This document shows, piece after piece, positions 10,270-23,700 of a stretch of DNA of 64,000 bases. Made by a program: the position numbers and the translations under genes. How positions within the stretch are numbered: the stretch's first letter is position 1; each line of letters starts with the position of its first letter. The notes under the pieces were generated by a model. The model was not told where the DNA came from and made no database searches. It saw nothing but the letters and a program-made list of their open reading frames with translations. The stretch spans positions 34,696,576 to 34,760,575 of the forward strand of contig NC_053043.1 in NCBI RefSeq assembly GCF_003473485.1, in the 5' to 3' direction. Source of the stretch: Medicago truncatula. Taxonomy: Eukaryota > Streptophyta > Magnoliopsida > Fabales > Fabaceae.

Positions 10270-12255
10270 ATGGGTATGAACGAGGATTTCAACATGGATA
10301 ATGAATATGTTGTAGATGATGATGATGTTCCACTTCCTGGATTTAGATTCCATCCCACTGATGAAGAACTTGTTACTTTTTATCTTAGAAGAAAACTTGA
10401 CAAGAAACCTATTGCTATTGATCTTATCAAGCAAATTGATATCTACAAATATGATCCTTGGGATCTTCCAAGTATGTATCGAACTAGCACTTTTCTTTTT
10501 CTTTTATAAATTTTCAATTGATTCTTTTATAGTTCTCACTTAAATTTACAAATCTTAAAGATTAATAATTTTCTTACGAGAAGAAATCACTATGGAAAGG
10601 GGTTTCTAAATGACACAAACTATAAGAAAAAATGGAAGAAAAACATGTCGACAATATTTGTATACAATAATCAATATTTGCTATTGATTATTACATACAT
10701 ATACCTTAGCTATAACAACATTAACAACATTCAAGGTTTTTTTTTGTCTTAATCATCTCTCAGGAGATGTGATCGTTTTTAATTTTTTTTACTGCTCGAG
10801 ACATGATCATGATTATCAAGAATTATCAAGAATTACAATATATCTTAAAATATACATGATTTTTTGCAGACATATAAAAACATGTAAAAGAAAAACACAC
10901 AAACATGATATTCTATGTGAAAATATTATGCCTCAATTACACTGAAAAATATTCTATCCCACTTAATTCTCTATATATAGTGCAACTAATATTTGTTCTT
11001 TCTTTATTTTTCCTTTTCATTATAGGTAACTATACTAATTTCTTAGTTACATGCATTATGCAGAAGTAAATATACCAGGAGCAGAGAAGGAAGGTTACTT
11101 TTTTTGCCAAAGAGGAAGAAAATATAGGAACAGCGTTAGACCAAATAGAGTGACTGGCTCTGGATTCTGGAAAGCAACTGGAATAGACAAAGCAATATAC
11201 TCAAATGGAGCAGAAGGAAATGATTGTGTTGGACTCAAAAAAACACTTGTTTACTATCGCGGTAGTGCCGGAAAAGGCACCAAAACTGATTGGATGATGC
11301 ATGAGTTTCGTCTTCCATCAAACATTGATGCCAAAACAAACATTTCCTATCCTAGGAATGATGCTGATTATGCTCATGAAGCTGTAAGTAACTTAGATAC
11401 CAACACCAAACTTTTATTGTTTGTAAATATGTTGATTTTGGAGCAGCTTTGCACATAAAAGTTTTCTTATCAGAGGCACCTGCTATCAAATTACTAGGGT
11501 TGCACTTTAGATTAGTTCATGTGAGGGGATGTAGTGCAAGTCTTACATTTAATTGATGCATGAATAATTTTATCCTTTAATCCTATTATTTTATCATTCT
11601 CTCTTGGTAGTGTAGTGACAAAAAAATTAGAGTGCATTTATTTAAACATTTTATTATTAAAAATGTTAATAGAAATGAAAAGTGCTTGTTATCATCACAA
11701 TAATCTAACTTGTAAAATTTTCTATCTTACATAAAAATGTAAAAAAAATAAAAAATAAAATGTATATTTTTAACAAGCAAGAGTATTATTAATTGGATTA
11801 CAAGGGTAATTCCAACCTATTACAATCAATGAAACATCAAATTAAATCTTTTTCATATTGAACAAACATATCTTCTAATGATTTTTCTCCTTGACATGCA
11901 GGAAATTTGGACATTGTGTAGAATTCTAAAAAGAAATGTATCACAAAGGAAACAAATACCAGAGATGAAACAATTAGCCAACAAACTTCAATCCGTTCAT
12001 AACACGAGCACCAGAATGGACAACAATATGGAGTTCAACATAAATCAACAAACATATATCAATTTCGGTGCAAGCCATGAACATCATCACGTTCATGAGG
12101 ACAAACCAGTCAATAACTATACAAGCAGTGACCAAAGCAATCAGTTTCATGGAAGCAATCAGTTTCATGAGGATGCTAATGAGTTGTTACCATTTGATAA
12201 TTGGGATGAGCTTGGATCAGTTGTGAGGTTTGCTGTTGATTCACCTAGTTTGTAA
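10270..12255 (+). CDS. NAC transcription factor, JUNGBRUNNEN1/ANAC042-like
   Basis: Three exons, 10270-10471, 11064-11383 and 11902-12255, joined at GTATGT..GCAG and GTAAGT..GCAG introns, give 291 codons with no break. The NAC DNA-binding domain runs from [14 protein letters not shown] (about residues 21-34) through [32 protein letters not shown] (about 86-105), [10 protein letters not shown] and [13 protein letters not shown] to [11 protein letters not shown] at the start of exon 3. The intron positions are those usual for NAC genes. The order and wording of these blocks, and [10 protein letters not shown] near the C-terminus, closely follow Arabidopsis JUB1/ANAC042, a hydrogen-peroxide-induced regulator of stress tolerance and senescence. 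The C-terminal third is rich in N, H and Q, with a small HEHHHVHED cluster. It probably acts in the nucleus as a transcription activator; targets cannot be read from the sequence. Confidence 0.95.
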
Positions 12256-13172
12256 ATAGTATAATTGTCATATGTAGTTATATACTTGGCCATATGTTTA
12301 GATTAATAGTTTGGAAATACATTAATCATCATATGCTTGTATTGTAGAGCTACAATATTATTGATATTGTTGCATGTGTAACTTAGTCTTTTATAATACT
12401 TGTTGACTTGATGTGTATATGATGCTTGTCATGGCTGGCCTAAGATATTTGTAGGCATAAAGCAAATTACAAATTGAGGCTTTTAGGTGTGTTGAGAAAG
12501 AATAACAAAAGCTAAGATCTTTTTTTTTTCATAAATTATATCAATCGAAATTGAACATTGGTTGATCACGTTGTGACTCTAGCCTTTTTCACTAGACCCC
12601 CATAATGAAAAAAACATTTTTATAACTTTTTACTCTAAGTTCTAATATATGTTGAAAATAATATTGAATTGTGACACAAATATGTATTAGTACTTTTTTA
12701 TTATTGCAAACTTTGCTTACATATTATCTTTCTTAAATTTAAGGTACGGATAACCAACAAAATAGTTAAACTTGGATCGAAATTGCAACATGAACTACGA
12801 CTCTACATTTAACTACCACCTCAACTTTGTGTGAACATGTTTATAAAACTTAAACTTACAAAAAACACATTAAAAATTAAAAAGATTTGGGGCCTAATTC
12901 GAGGCCTAATCAATTTGAAAGCCTAAACCCTTACTTTAGTGGCAACTCCCTTGGACCAGCCCTGATGCGTGGATTCACCTCCAGCTCAACATTACCATAA
13001 TCTTAAATTCTCTACTTATGCAATTAAGTTTATTCGTCAAAACTTTCAAGTCGCTTAGGATCATTTCTTGACTTAAAACATCTTTCATCCAATAAAAATT
13101 GGTAATTCATTTATTGGGCAAAGTCTAGTTGACGTAGACCATAAGCCTCGTCGGTCCCTCTAATTTATTCTT
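12256..13172. other. 3' flank of the NAC gene; no gene seen
   Basis: The NAC 3' UTR probably occupies the first ~150 bases, with AATATTATTGATATTG near 12353. The rest is AT-rich intergenic DNA. A GGGGCCTAATTCGAGGCCTAA-like short palindromic stretch at about 12890-12915 is the only structure noticed. Confidence 0.4.
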
Positions 13173-13559
13173 GGCAAAATTACATTTTTGGTCCCTTAAC
13201 TATTTAGGTAGCATCGCTTTGGTCCCTTAATTAAAATTCGATTTATTTTAGTCCCTTAACTTCTCTCCTTTACACATTTTGGTCATTTCCGATAGTTTTA
13301 ATTCAAAAACGTTAGGTTTTCTTCATTTTCTTCTGAATTTTTTCTAGGATTCTTGTTGTTGAAGGTTGATGGAGATGATCTGAAGATGAAAAAGAGGAGA
13401 AGAAGATGGCGAAAACCTAACGTTTTTGAATTAAAACTAACGGAAATGACGAAAATGTGTAACAGAGAGAAGTTAAGGGACTAAAATAAATCGAATTTTA
13501 ATTAAGAGAGCAAAGCGATACTACCCAAATAGTTAAGGGACCAAAAATACAATTTAACC
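13173..13559. mobile_element. Foldback MITE (Mutator-like), 387 bp, 9-bp target duplication
   Basis: The left arm begins GGCAAAATTACATTTTTGG and the right arm ends in the complement of GGTTAAATTGTATTTTTGG. TTTATTCTT at 13164-13172 recurs at 13560-13568. Both arms carry repeated GGTCCCTTAA/TTAAGGGACC phrases, and the arms pair over about 150 bases around a GA-rich loop near 13340-13410. Confidence 0.8.
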
Positions 13560-13568
13560 TTTATTCTT

Positions 13569-15180
13569 TTTTTATAGGATCAAGTTAACTTGTGCCCTAA
13601 GGGCACAAGTTAAGGAGCTAAAAAAAGAAATAATAAATCAATTTTGTATTGAAAGCATAAATTATTAAACTTTTACAACATTGAATATACAAGTTTCAAG
13701 AAAATACTTCTATCTTTAAGTTTTTAATTTGTGTTTTAAAGATATAAGTTTACGGTTCTCTTTTTTATATTATTACAAAGAGGGTCAAAACGCAGCCTCT
13801 CAAAAAATTTCTACTCTACTTTTTTTTTTTTAAGTAATTATTCTACTCTACTTAAAGTATTTGTATTTATATATAGTTCCTTTAATTATGTTTACGGTCT
13901 TTAAACAAGGCCGAATTCTAATTCATAACTTTTCTGTTTACGGAAATTTTAATTCATAACTTGAATTCCCTCAAAAATATAAAAAGAATCATAACTTGAA
14001 TATTCAACTCGTTTAGATATATGTATTTTTAGTAAGAAAAGGACAAGCACCCCACGTAAAGAACAAAATAATTAGTCTTTCCATTTACATGCATATATAA
14101 TCCACAACTACAAAATTAATGATATAATCATGAGGCTGGTTCATTGCAAGGGAGGATGTAGTTGTCAATTTGTATACATTTAGACAGGTGTTGTTGTCGA
14201 CTTGTCGTTGGTCCTTTCTCAAAGGGGTATAAGCTTTGAAAATAGTTTGATGTTCTCTGCTATTACACTTATATTCTCAATTTATAAAAAAATAGACTTT
14301 TTGAACGGTTATAACTTATAAGAAAGTTTACTTGGCCACTAAAAAACAAATGAAAGTTATTAACATATTTTAATTATCAATTTTACAACATAAAAAAAAT
14401 GAAATATCGGTCATTCTTCTAGAAGAGTAATCCAATAATGCAACCTATTAATAAAAAACATTATTATAAAATCTATGAAAAGGACATTAGATATACTCTG
14501 CTTATATATGTGAATAAAACAATGAGGTCATCTTTTGAGTCTCCAAAATTTAATATTTTTAGCTTCTACAAAAGTTCGTAATCTAGGAGTACACTAGAAA
14601 AAAAAATTAGAAATGCAATCCTATATAATTAGTTTAAATACCTTAGATAATGCTTGGAGTATGTTTGAATGGAGTAAGTGAAAACTCTAAAAGAAATTGA
14701 ATTTTTAGACAGTTCAAATATTTCAATTGAATTTCTTACATTTTTTGTTTTCTATATTTAAATGTAGGAAACAATTCTTCATTCTTAAACTTTAGGGACA
14801 AATACTGAAAATAAGGACAAATCTGAAAGAAAAAAAAAAATAGGGATCAATTTGATAATTTAAAAGGACCAATTTACAGTTTTTTAAAATGTATATGTCC
14901 CAATTTTCAATTTTGGAAAATGTATATGTTGAAATTTGGGGTCTAACTCATCTTTACGAAACCAGCTTCTAAGGTGAGGAGTTTCTCCTCTTCATAAACT
15001 GATGATTCCTTATCAATCACTATTTTTAGAGTCTTTTCAATTAAGTTTTTAGTCTATTTTTATCATTTTAGTGTTTAATTAGAGTCATTTTGAATAAATC
15101 ATTCTCTTGTAATTTTCAAATCAATTAGTTGTTTATGTCATTAATTTCTTAACTAACGGGACATTTTGTCTAGTTTTTGG
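13569..15180. other. Intergenic AT-rich DNA with repeat fragments
   Basis: A palindromic GTTAACTTGTGCCCTAAGGGCACAAGTTAA-like motif at 13583-13612 is related to motifs at about 22455 and 23695, which mark ends of another repeat. GGACAAAT/GGACCAATTT phrases near 14790-14880 resemble a degraded arm of the foldback family. No coding sequence is recognised. Confidence 0.4.
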
Positions 15181-16320
15181 TTTATGTCATTGATTCAACT
15201 AAACAGCTTGATTGTTGAGATGAAACATTGCTATCGAAGCTATGAATATTAAAGCATTGTAGTAATGAGAAAAGAGCTGCAAATAACATTTTTGTTTTAT
15301 GATATGAATACAAGCTAGTGCAACCTTGGCCCATTGGAAAACCGGAACATACTATATTCGTTTGGCCTGGCCCAAAGTTTGAATTAGGTCTCCTTGATTT
15401 TAAAGAGCTAATTGACGTGGTGGAGTGCAGGGGATATATAAGGATAGCAAGTTGACCACGGACGAAGGGGGAGAGAGCTTGATAACTTTTGGGAGCCGCA
15501 CATAAACTCAGCACATGAGGGGGAAGGACAACATGAAATTAAAGTGATCCAGATAGAGAAAGACAATGTTGGGTGACGCCAGCGGTGTCAGAAAATTTGT
15601 CTGGTTTATTCTCTTTTCTTTGTTGTTTATTTTCTTTATCATGAGTAGCTAGATTCTCAATTGTTAGGGATGAAATTATCTAGATGACAACTTTTGTTCT
15701 ATGACTTTCTTTTGATTATTAAATTATTTTTCTTATCCCTGTTCTTAATGCTTTTATTGCTTGGCCGCCTTTAAATTGATTTACGGTTTATATTGTGAAA
15801 CGGAAGTTGAATTTATAAACACTTGGGATAAGAGATTCTTGCCTTTGTAATCTAGGAATAGATGCAAACCCTTGAAACCCTTGTTCAATCATGTTTAATT
15901 CTAATCTTAAATTCACTAAGGAATTAGGGGTTATTTTAGGATTAATGATTTTGTCACTAAGGAATTAGGGCAAGAATAAATTAGAGAATTCGGTAATGAT
16001 TTGATAAGTCGGTTCAATTGTCATATTCAAGTCGATAGCTTAAGATAGTCATCTAGTGAAACTCATCCCTGACAACTTTCTTATTATAAAGTTCAAACCA
16101 GATTTATTTTGCTTAATTTTCATTATTGCAATCAAACAAATTCAGTACCTTTTTGTTCAATTAAGTTATAAATATTATTCGACAATATAACGCGATCCTC
16201 GAGTTCGACACTCGGTCTTACCGTTTTAATTTTACTACTTGCACGATTTCGTACACTTGCGAAAATCGCTATCATAAACTCTTATCAAGAGTTCTATCTA
16301 ATCCATGTGGACTAAAGCCA
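15181..16320. mobile_element. Probable LTR-retrotransposon remnant (low certainty)
   Basis: The sequence around 16190-16275 (CGCGATCCTCGAGTTCGACA, ACTTGCACGATTTCGTACAC) has the look of the end of a legume Ty3/gypsy LTR, and the GC-balanced stretch at 15290-15560 differs from the flanks. No pol domain or paired LTR is visible. The leftward frame at 15182-15514 has no recognisable domain. Confidence 0.3.
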
Positions 16321-16689
16321 ACACTAGAAATGTGAAGACTCATCATTTATGGTGTGTTTGGTGGAGAGAAGAAGTTGAGAAGAGAGAAAGAAGTGAGAAA
16401 TAGAGTAGATTTAGTGTATTGTTTGGTATAAGAGAGAGATATAAGAAATAGAAGAGAGAGAAGTGTTGATTATATCTAAAAGTACTATAATACCCCTAAT
16501 CCATTAAATTCAATTTAATATGTATATGAATTTATTTAATTTATTAAATTGCTCCAATTATTTTTAATTGGTGTAATTAAGAAGATTAATTTAAATTATT
16601 ATATTATACTATTATTTTCATTTTCACATAAATATAAATTGCTCCATTTAGTACACTGTATCCATTTCGTTTCGTTGTTATGTTTTCTA

Positions 16690-17950
16690 AAAAAAATTAA
16701 CATGTTGCCACTGCGTCTCTCTAAATGGTCTCCAGATTTTAGCATTCATAATCATAAACAATCTCATGTATAAGTCTGGATTAGATTGATAAATCTCCCT
16801 CAAGAGTATTGGAGACATACAACTTTGTTTGAAATTGCTAATGGGGTGGGAGCCCCTCTATCTTTAGATGATGCGACTAAGAATCTCACTTTTGGCCATT
16901 TTACAAGGATCTTAGTTGATCTTGACCTTTTCCAATGAATTTTTAACGAGATTATGGTTAAATGTGAAGGGTTTTCCTTTTATGTTGAAATTCGTTATGA
17001 ACGACTTCCTAATTATTGTAATAACTGTGCTACAATTGGTCATTCCATTGGTCAATGTAAGTGGTTACATAACAATCACAATGCTTTCAAAGAGGTTGGT
17101 AAGAAATAAACAGAGAAGGCTCACAAGGGTGAGGCATCTGTTACTACGCAGCGCCCTATTCTTCAGCAGGCTAGAAAGCATAAGGTTGCACTATCTGATG
17201 CTATTGTGCAACCATCAGGATGCAGCAAAATTGTTATAGATGAGGATTCATTTATTATTGATATTATAAGGTCTAGAGAGATGGCAACTACAATGCACGT
17301 AAGAGATGTTATTCAATATGTGGAAGAGACGTCTTCTATTTCTGTTGAAACTCTTCATGTGCAGTCTGTGCAGGTGGAAGACACTTTAGCTATAGCTGAG
17401 ATACATAACGGGGACCAGCAGAGCAATTCCTTTTCTGATATGCGTATCACTGGTCCTTGGTGTGATGCGGTGACCGATATGGATTACGGTAATGATCATA
17501 CACTCGATAACTTTGAGCAGAAGTTGGGAACAAATAATCATGTAGTGGTGGCAGACTCTAATTTGTCAAACTTTAGTGCAAATGTTATTCATGATATGCA
17601 AGTTTTAGGACTTGTTCCTTATGTGGCCCAACAAACTATGGATTTTTTGAGTGACTCTTGGACTAACATAGGTCAAAAAGAAGAAATTGCTGATTTGACA
17701 AGAAACACAGGCCAACCATTTCAACTGGTGCTCTCAAGAAAGAAGAAGAGCAAGAAGCAGCAATCAGACGCGAGCAAATGTTTCAAGGTGGGTGCTTCCA
17801 GCCATTCGTCTCGCTACCTCTTTAGCAGGTCTCTTATCCTTTTTTTTGGTTTTATCTTTTTTTTTTTTTTTCATGTATCCGCTTTTAATTTTCTTGAGGG
17901 TTTTGGTTTGTCCCCCCTCACTCTTTGTTTTTCTTTCTATTAATATATGA
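16690..17950 (+). pseudogene. LINE ORF1 (gag-like, DUF4283/zinc-knuckle) relic
   Basis: Across two frames the sequence reads LRLSKWSPDFS, then INLPQEYWRHTTLFEIANGV, LTFGHFTRILVDLDL and FYVEIRYERLPNYCNNC, ending in a CCHC knuckle of spacing CX2CX4HX4C (CNNCATIGHSIGQC, about 17012-17055). This order is that of ORF1 proteins of plant LINEs. A stop after NHKQSHV (near 16772), a frameshift near 16935 and a stop near 17108 inactivate it. The tail frame (17206-17943) ends in KKKSKKQQSDASKCFK and then poly-T-rich sequence. No reverse transcriptase follows. Confidence 0.75.
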
Positions 17951-18219
17951 TCTGGGTTCTGCATTAGGAGACCCCTCTGCAGTGCACCCATTCTTTTGCG
18001 AGTAAACAGTCAATTACCCCCTTGAAATTGTAAGTTTCGTCAATTACCTTCCTAAAATTAACAAAATGTCAATTACCCCCTGAAATTGCACAAAGTTAAT
18101 CAATTTACCCCCTCCGTCAAATTTTTCTGTTAGTAAACATGACGTTTTGCAAATACCCCCCCTGAAGTTTTACACTTATGTGCAAAATTCCCCCCGAACT
18201 TGAAATTTTTTTTTTTTTT

Positions 18220-19386
18220 GAGTAAATAGTCAATTCCCCCCCCCCCCCCCCCCCCCCCCCCCCCGAAATTGTAAGTTTCGTCAATTACCTCCCTGAAATT
18301 AACAAAACTTCAATTACCCCCCTGAAATTGCATAACGTTAATCAATTTACCCCTCCGTCAGATTTTTCTGTTAACTGTTTACGGTTATGATCAAATACCC
18401 CCCCTGAAATTTTGCACTTATGTGCAAAATGCCCCCCAAAACTTAAAAATGTAGATTTTTTATCTTACCAAAAATCATACATTTAGTTCTTCAAGTAGTA
18501 TATTGTACCTATAGTCATAAAAATTCTATTCACAAGAAAATGAATGAATATATGCCAAAGAAATCATGATTTTGTCATGTGCAGCCTTTTCATTCATATT
18601 TCATATTTATCAACAAGCCTTGTTTCTTCTTCCTTATGCTAATATTAACCTATTAATTTTCTTTATAGACACACAATTATCAAAGACTTGTGTACTTTAT
18701 GACTGCATACTCTAACATAATTATCAACTTGTGTAAAAAAAGTCTTCTATATAAGTATATATTTAAAACACATGAGAGTAACATACCTTCCATAAAGATT
18801 TATCAGCAATGATATATGGTATGAAAAAATGCACATACGGAAATAGACGAATGCCCAACTTGTCCAATTTTTATGAAATTAAAAACTAATATAGTATGCT
18901 TTGACGGAAATCATGGGTAATGGCTAATAAAAAGCTTGGCAATTATAACATGAGAAGTATTGAAAACAACCAATTTACGGAATACATGGCTGAATGGCAA
19001 GCAATAACTACTTTCGTTAATTTTCGTGTTCACCGTCCCGTACTATTTATCATTATCCAAGATTTATATGACCAATAGCTGCATAAATATACATTCCATA
19101 CATATTTATATGATCAATAATTGTTAATTTGTTTGTCTTTAATATCTTTTGAGTCAAGGATAAAAAATAAAATTAAAAAATTAAAGTTTAGGGGGCATTT
19201 TGCACATAAGTGTAAAATTTCAGGGGAGGTATTTGATCATAATCGTAAAGAGTTAACAGAAAAATTTGACGGAGGGGGTAAATTGATTAACGTTATGCAA
19301 TTTGAGGGGGGTAATTGAAGTTTTGTTAATTTCAGGGGGTAATTAACGAAACCTGCAGTTTCAGGGGGGAAATTGACTATTTACTC
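18220..19386. mobile_element. Second foldback element of the same family, nested in the first
   Basis: GAGTAAATAGTCAATTCCCC at about 18220 is matched by an inverted GGAAATTGACTATTTACTC ending about 19386. The interior of this copy repeats GTTTGTCTTTAATATCTTTT (about 19132), also present in the outer copy near 19776. Both flanks are T-rich, so the target duplication cannot be resolved. Confidence 0.65.
18238..18264 (+). repeat. Poly-C tract
   Basis: An uninterrupted run of about 27 C lies at the place where sibling arms carry only five to seven C. It may be slippage, or an assembly or sequencing error. Confidence 0.9.
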
Positions 19387-20379
19387 ATATTTTTTTCTTA
19401 TCCTTAACTCAAAGATATTAAAGACAAGCAATTAACAGTTAACTTTAATACTTTACATGACTCTTTCATTCTTAAAGGGGTCTGTTATTTTATTTTGTTT
19501 ATGTTATGTCATTTGGTTGTTCAATTCTCCATAAATTATGACTTATTTAGACAGAGACACATCAATTCACAACAAAGTAAGCTAGAGACACTCATTCCTC
19601 ATGAATAATTAATTCTAACAGTTTCTTAAGATAAGTTTGAATAAAATTATTCTATCTTAAAAAATTGAACTAAACATGTATTTTGCTAAAGTAATATGAA
19701 GTTATTAATTATGCGTTATTTTTAGAGGATATATTCTTATTTTAAGCTTAAATATTAAAGTTAACTGTTAATTGTTTGTCTTTAATATCTTTTGAATCAA
19801 GATAAGAAAAAAAACATATAAATTTTTAAGTTTGGGGGGCATTTTGCACATAAGTGCAAAACTTCAAGGAGGTATTTGCAAAACTTCATGTTCACTGACA
19901 GAAGAATTTGACAGGTTGGATAAATTGATTAACGTTGTGCAATTTCACGGAGGTAATTGACATTTTATTAATTTTAGGGGGTAATTAACTATTTACACAC
20001 ATTCTTTTGCTTAAAAAAAATAGAAAAAAATGATTTGAATGAGACAAAAACATAAAAAGGGCAGGAAGGGAAAAACAATTATTGCAGCTCGCTCTCTCCA
20101 CTTTCTTTGCAATATTGGACAGAAATAGAAACACGTGGGACCGAGCAAAATTTATTCTCTCTTCCTAGTTTCTTTGATGTGCCAGACGGAAGAAATGGTG
20201 ACTTTCTCTTCTCTTTCTCTCTCGTCTCAATCTCTTGCCTACCAAACACACCCTTAGTCATTTAATATTAATAAAAAACAAATAATAATTTGGGCAATCC
20301 ACTACTCACTCAACCCAACCAAAACCAAAAATTAGTAGGTTTATCCAACCGTCTCAATAATATAAAAGATGATTATTTT

Positions 20380-20700
20380 ACTTCACCCAAACCAAACATA
20401 AGTACATTCACAAGCATAAACACACCTTAGTTCACATGCCATGTTTTTCTCTTATCACAACCACGAGAAATATTTGCTTAGGGACAAACATAAATTTAAG
20501 AAGTTTAGGCACATTCATATAAATATTTTTTTTAAATGTAAAATAGTTTAAAGATATTGAATGATGTGCGACTAATTTATTCATCATTTAATTTTTTTTA
20601 TTGTTCTGTGTACGCTCAAATAATTTTATTTGTTCCCATTACTAGAACTTTGAGCAAGCACAAGGAGGAAAATGTCATCAAGTCTGCATTACTAGAACTT
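20380..20700 (-). pseudogene. Kelch-gene 3' end remnant (copy 1)
   Basis: AGTACATTCACAAGCATAAAC, CACATGCCATGTTTTTCTCTTATCACAACCA-like sequence and GAGCAAGCACAAGGAGGAAAATGTCATCAAGTC-like sequence at 20652-20690 match the 3' UTR and last codons (RLDDIFFLALAQ) of the intact Kelch gene at 57955. Only the extreme 3' end survives, directly beyond the 3' end of dioxygenase copy 1. Confidence 0.6.
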
Positions 20701-20793
20701 AACAATAAAATTACCAAACTCTTAGCACTAAATTGATTACTAACGTAGGAACATTAATTATCCAACAAAGATTGCATGCAATTTGTTCATAAG

Positions 20794-23700
20794 TCACAAC
20801 TTGAAAGGGGATAGTGCAGAAGCTCCAAAACCGCTTGCCAAACGATATTTCAAGTACTCTTTCAAAGAAGTGTCTTTGTATATTGGTGGGTTTTCTTCAG
20901 ATAAAAGTTCCTTGATTGGTCCAATCAATTTTGGTATGCCCTCAGGAGAGTGATCATGTTGTGTTCTAAAGAGGGTTGCAACTGAAATTCTTGGACCTGC
21001 ATGTTTTGCTAAAACTCTGTGTTGAACACTTTTAAACTTGTCATTACTCACAAGCTGCAGAAAGAAAATTAAATTGTTCATAGTCAGCATTCAATTTTTA
21101 TTTGACATATACAAAAAATTAAATTATTATTAAAGTTACACTAAGATCTTTATAAAGATCTTTCACCAATTTTAATTAAAAAAAATGTATATTCTAATTT
21201 TATGCATGATGAACTCACCTGTAGAAGATCTCCGACGTTCACTACAAGAGCTCCATGAATGGGAGAAACATCAATCCATTGATTGTCATGAAGAACTTCT
21301 AAGCCACCAATATGATCTTGCAAAACTATTGTAATAAAGCTAGCATCTGAGTGCTTGACAGTGCCAATGGTTAACTCTGGCTCAGGGCATGGTGGATAAT
21401 AATGACATAGATGGAAAAAACTTTCAGCAGCACCCATTTCTTTAAGGTGAAAGCGATTAAGGCCAAGTGACTCTGACAATAACTCATACAAAGAAGATCC
21501 AAGTGCCGTTACTTCTTTTGTGTATTCATTCACAATATCACTGCAAGTTTGTTATCATTAGCAAGTCATCAAGGACAGATAATTCTAAGTACAGATGACC
21601 TCTAACTATAACTTAAGAACCGAAAAAATTAATTGAAATATATGGATATTAACAACCAAAGCATATAATGCCATCATTGATTAGAAGGGGTAATGCTTAA
21701 TGTTTAAAGTAAGAGTACACCACCAATTTTGTCTAGGATTTTACACACTTTTTCTTAATTGGTCTTTCAAGCAAAAAAAAAATAACATATGGTCTATGAC
21801 TATTGAGTATGGAACATAGGCAGTGTCAAGGGAGCAAGGGGCGAGGGAGTAGAGCAAGCGTAACGAGTATCTATCGTGCGTTTGGTCCAATTGTCAGTTG
21901 TAAGGAGCCGACGCGAAATACTTCTGTGACTTTGAGGTTGGGTGACTTTGGTGACTTTAGTGTATTTTAGATGAAAGAGAATGATAGATGAATGATTAAA
22001 ATAAATTATTTTGATAAAAGAGAGTTATTTATTAGGAGAAAGATAGAGACAAAGTCACCAAAATCACCGAACTCAAAGTCATCGAACTGTAACCCGGAGC
22101 CGACTAGGTGTTGGCTGATAGCCCTCACACTAACATTTAGGGTTATTGGTGTAATTTGGATGTATTATATATATTATATATAGATAAAGCTTGCAATATT
22201 GTAAACCCTAACTTTGTCCATTCAAATATTACAGAACTACATTTTCATTCTCAAAGGTTTTCACACACACTAAAGTAAATTATTAAAAGTAAACTATTTT
22301 AACAGGAAAGTTATTTTAACAACTAAAACTTGACACGTATTTGACAACAGTATAAAAGTAAATTATTTATCATTTTTTTTACAAAAGTAAATAATTTATA
22401 ACTATTGATTTGACTTTAGAAGAGAGAAAAACTAATAAAAAGAGAAAGAGTCGTGTTAACTTGTGTCCTAAGGGCATAAATTAAGGAAAATAAGAAATAA
22501 ATTTTGTATTGAAAGTGTAAGTGGCTGTTTGGATACGCGATAGAACGCTCTAAACGCACGTTCGTAGTGGTCAAATATGGTTTGACTTTTAACTTTCATG
22601 TTTGGCTTATATTCTTCTAAATCGATTCCACCTTCAAAATCACGGTAGACTGGAAGCTATGATTTGGAGCTTCTGCGGTTGCCTAAATCGATTCTAAGTT
22701 TTAGTTTTGTTTTCCAAGGCAATCTTCCATTAAAACCCTTTATTAGCGTCTGCCATGGTTGAAAAACAACAACCTTGTTTTTCAAAAGGAAGAAGTCGAA
22801 CAAGATAGCAAGGAATGGAGGGTTTCTGATCGAAATCATTGCATACAAAGTAGAAATTGAATGTTTCTAATGGTATTTCATATCATTTTTTCATTTTTAC
22901 ATTGGTATCTCATTCTGTTTTTGATGGTGAATTGGTGAGTCACTCACCGCGAGTTGTCCTAATTGTTATGATAACCTTTGCAATATCTTAACTATTTTTG
23001 ACAAAATGCAATATACAAATAAACTTATATGCTTATATTATATTAAAAATAACTTATAAATTATATTATTTTAAAACGAATTTGTAAACCAATAAAATTA
23101 ACGTAATTATTTTTGGTGACAACTAGGCTACCCATGAAAGAATAATGGGTAATTTACCCCAACCAATACACATTAGCCACATAAACATATATTCATGAAC
23201 TATCTTGACCCCACAAATAAATTGCTCATTTTCATTGGTTGGTGGGTAAATTACCCACCATTCTTCAAAGGTAATTTAGAAAAAACCATAATTTTTTACT
23301 AATTAATTTTTTTTTGAAGGAAGGATCTAATTATATGTAATTATATTAAATTTAATTATTAGACATAAATTTAAATAATTATCTAAAATGAGAGATATCT
23401 AATTTTAAATACAATTAAAAGGATAATTTGGTCATTACACATTTAAAATCAATTTTAATTCAACATATCCAAACAACATCAACTTATAATAATCACTTTT
23501 AAATGAAGTTACCCAAATATAAATCAATTCACATCCAACTCACATTTAACCAAAATCAATTCTCTCAGAATCAATTCAATTAAAATCAATTTTATCCATC
23601 GCCAAACCAAACACACACTAAGTATCTAAGCTTTTGTAATGTTAAATACACAATTTCCAAAAAAATAATTTAATATTTAGCATCTTAACTTTTGTCTAAC

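Larger units (their letters stand above)
18000..19999. mobile_element. Foldback element, 2.0 kb, with an 11-bp target duplication
   Basis: The left end GAGTAAACAGTCAATTACCC pairs with a right end whose complement is TGTGTAAATAGTTAATTACC. CATTCTTTTGC at 17989-17999 recurs at 20000-20010. Each arm repeats the phrase TCAATTACCCCCCTGAAATT and a GTGCAAAATTCCCCCC-like block, inverted at 19835-19985. A second member of the same family is nested inside. Confidence 0.75.
16350..20254. mobile_element. Candidate composite DNA element with GGTGTGTTTGGT inverted ends
   Basis: GGTGTGTTTGGTGGAGAGAA at about 16351 has an inverted partner at about 20254, whose complement begins AAGGGTGTGTTTGGTAGGCA. GA-rich and CT-rich tracts follow on the two inner sides. 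Between the ends lie a LINE ORF1 relic and nested foldback elements. TCATTTA-like sequence occurs on both outer sides (about 16343 and 20260), so a target duplication is possible but not clean. It could be a Mutator- or hAT-type element, or two separate insertions. Confidence 0.4.
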
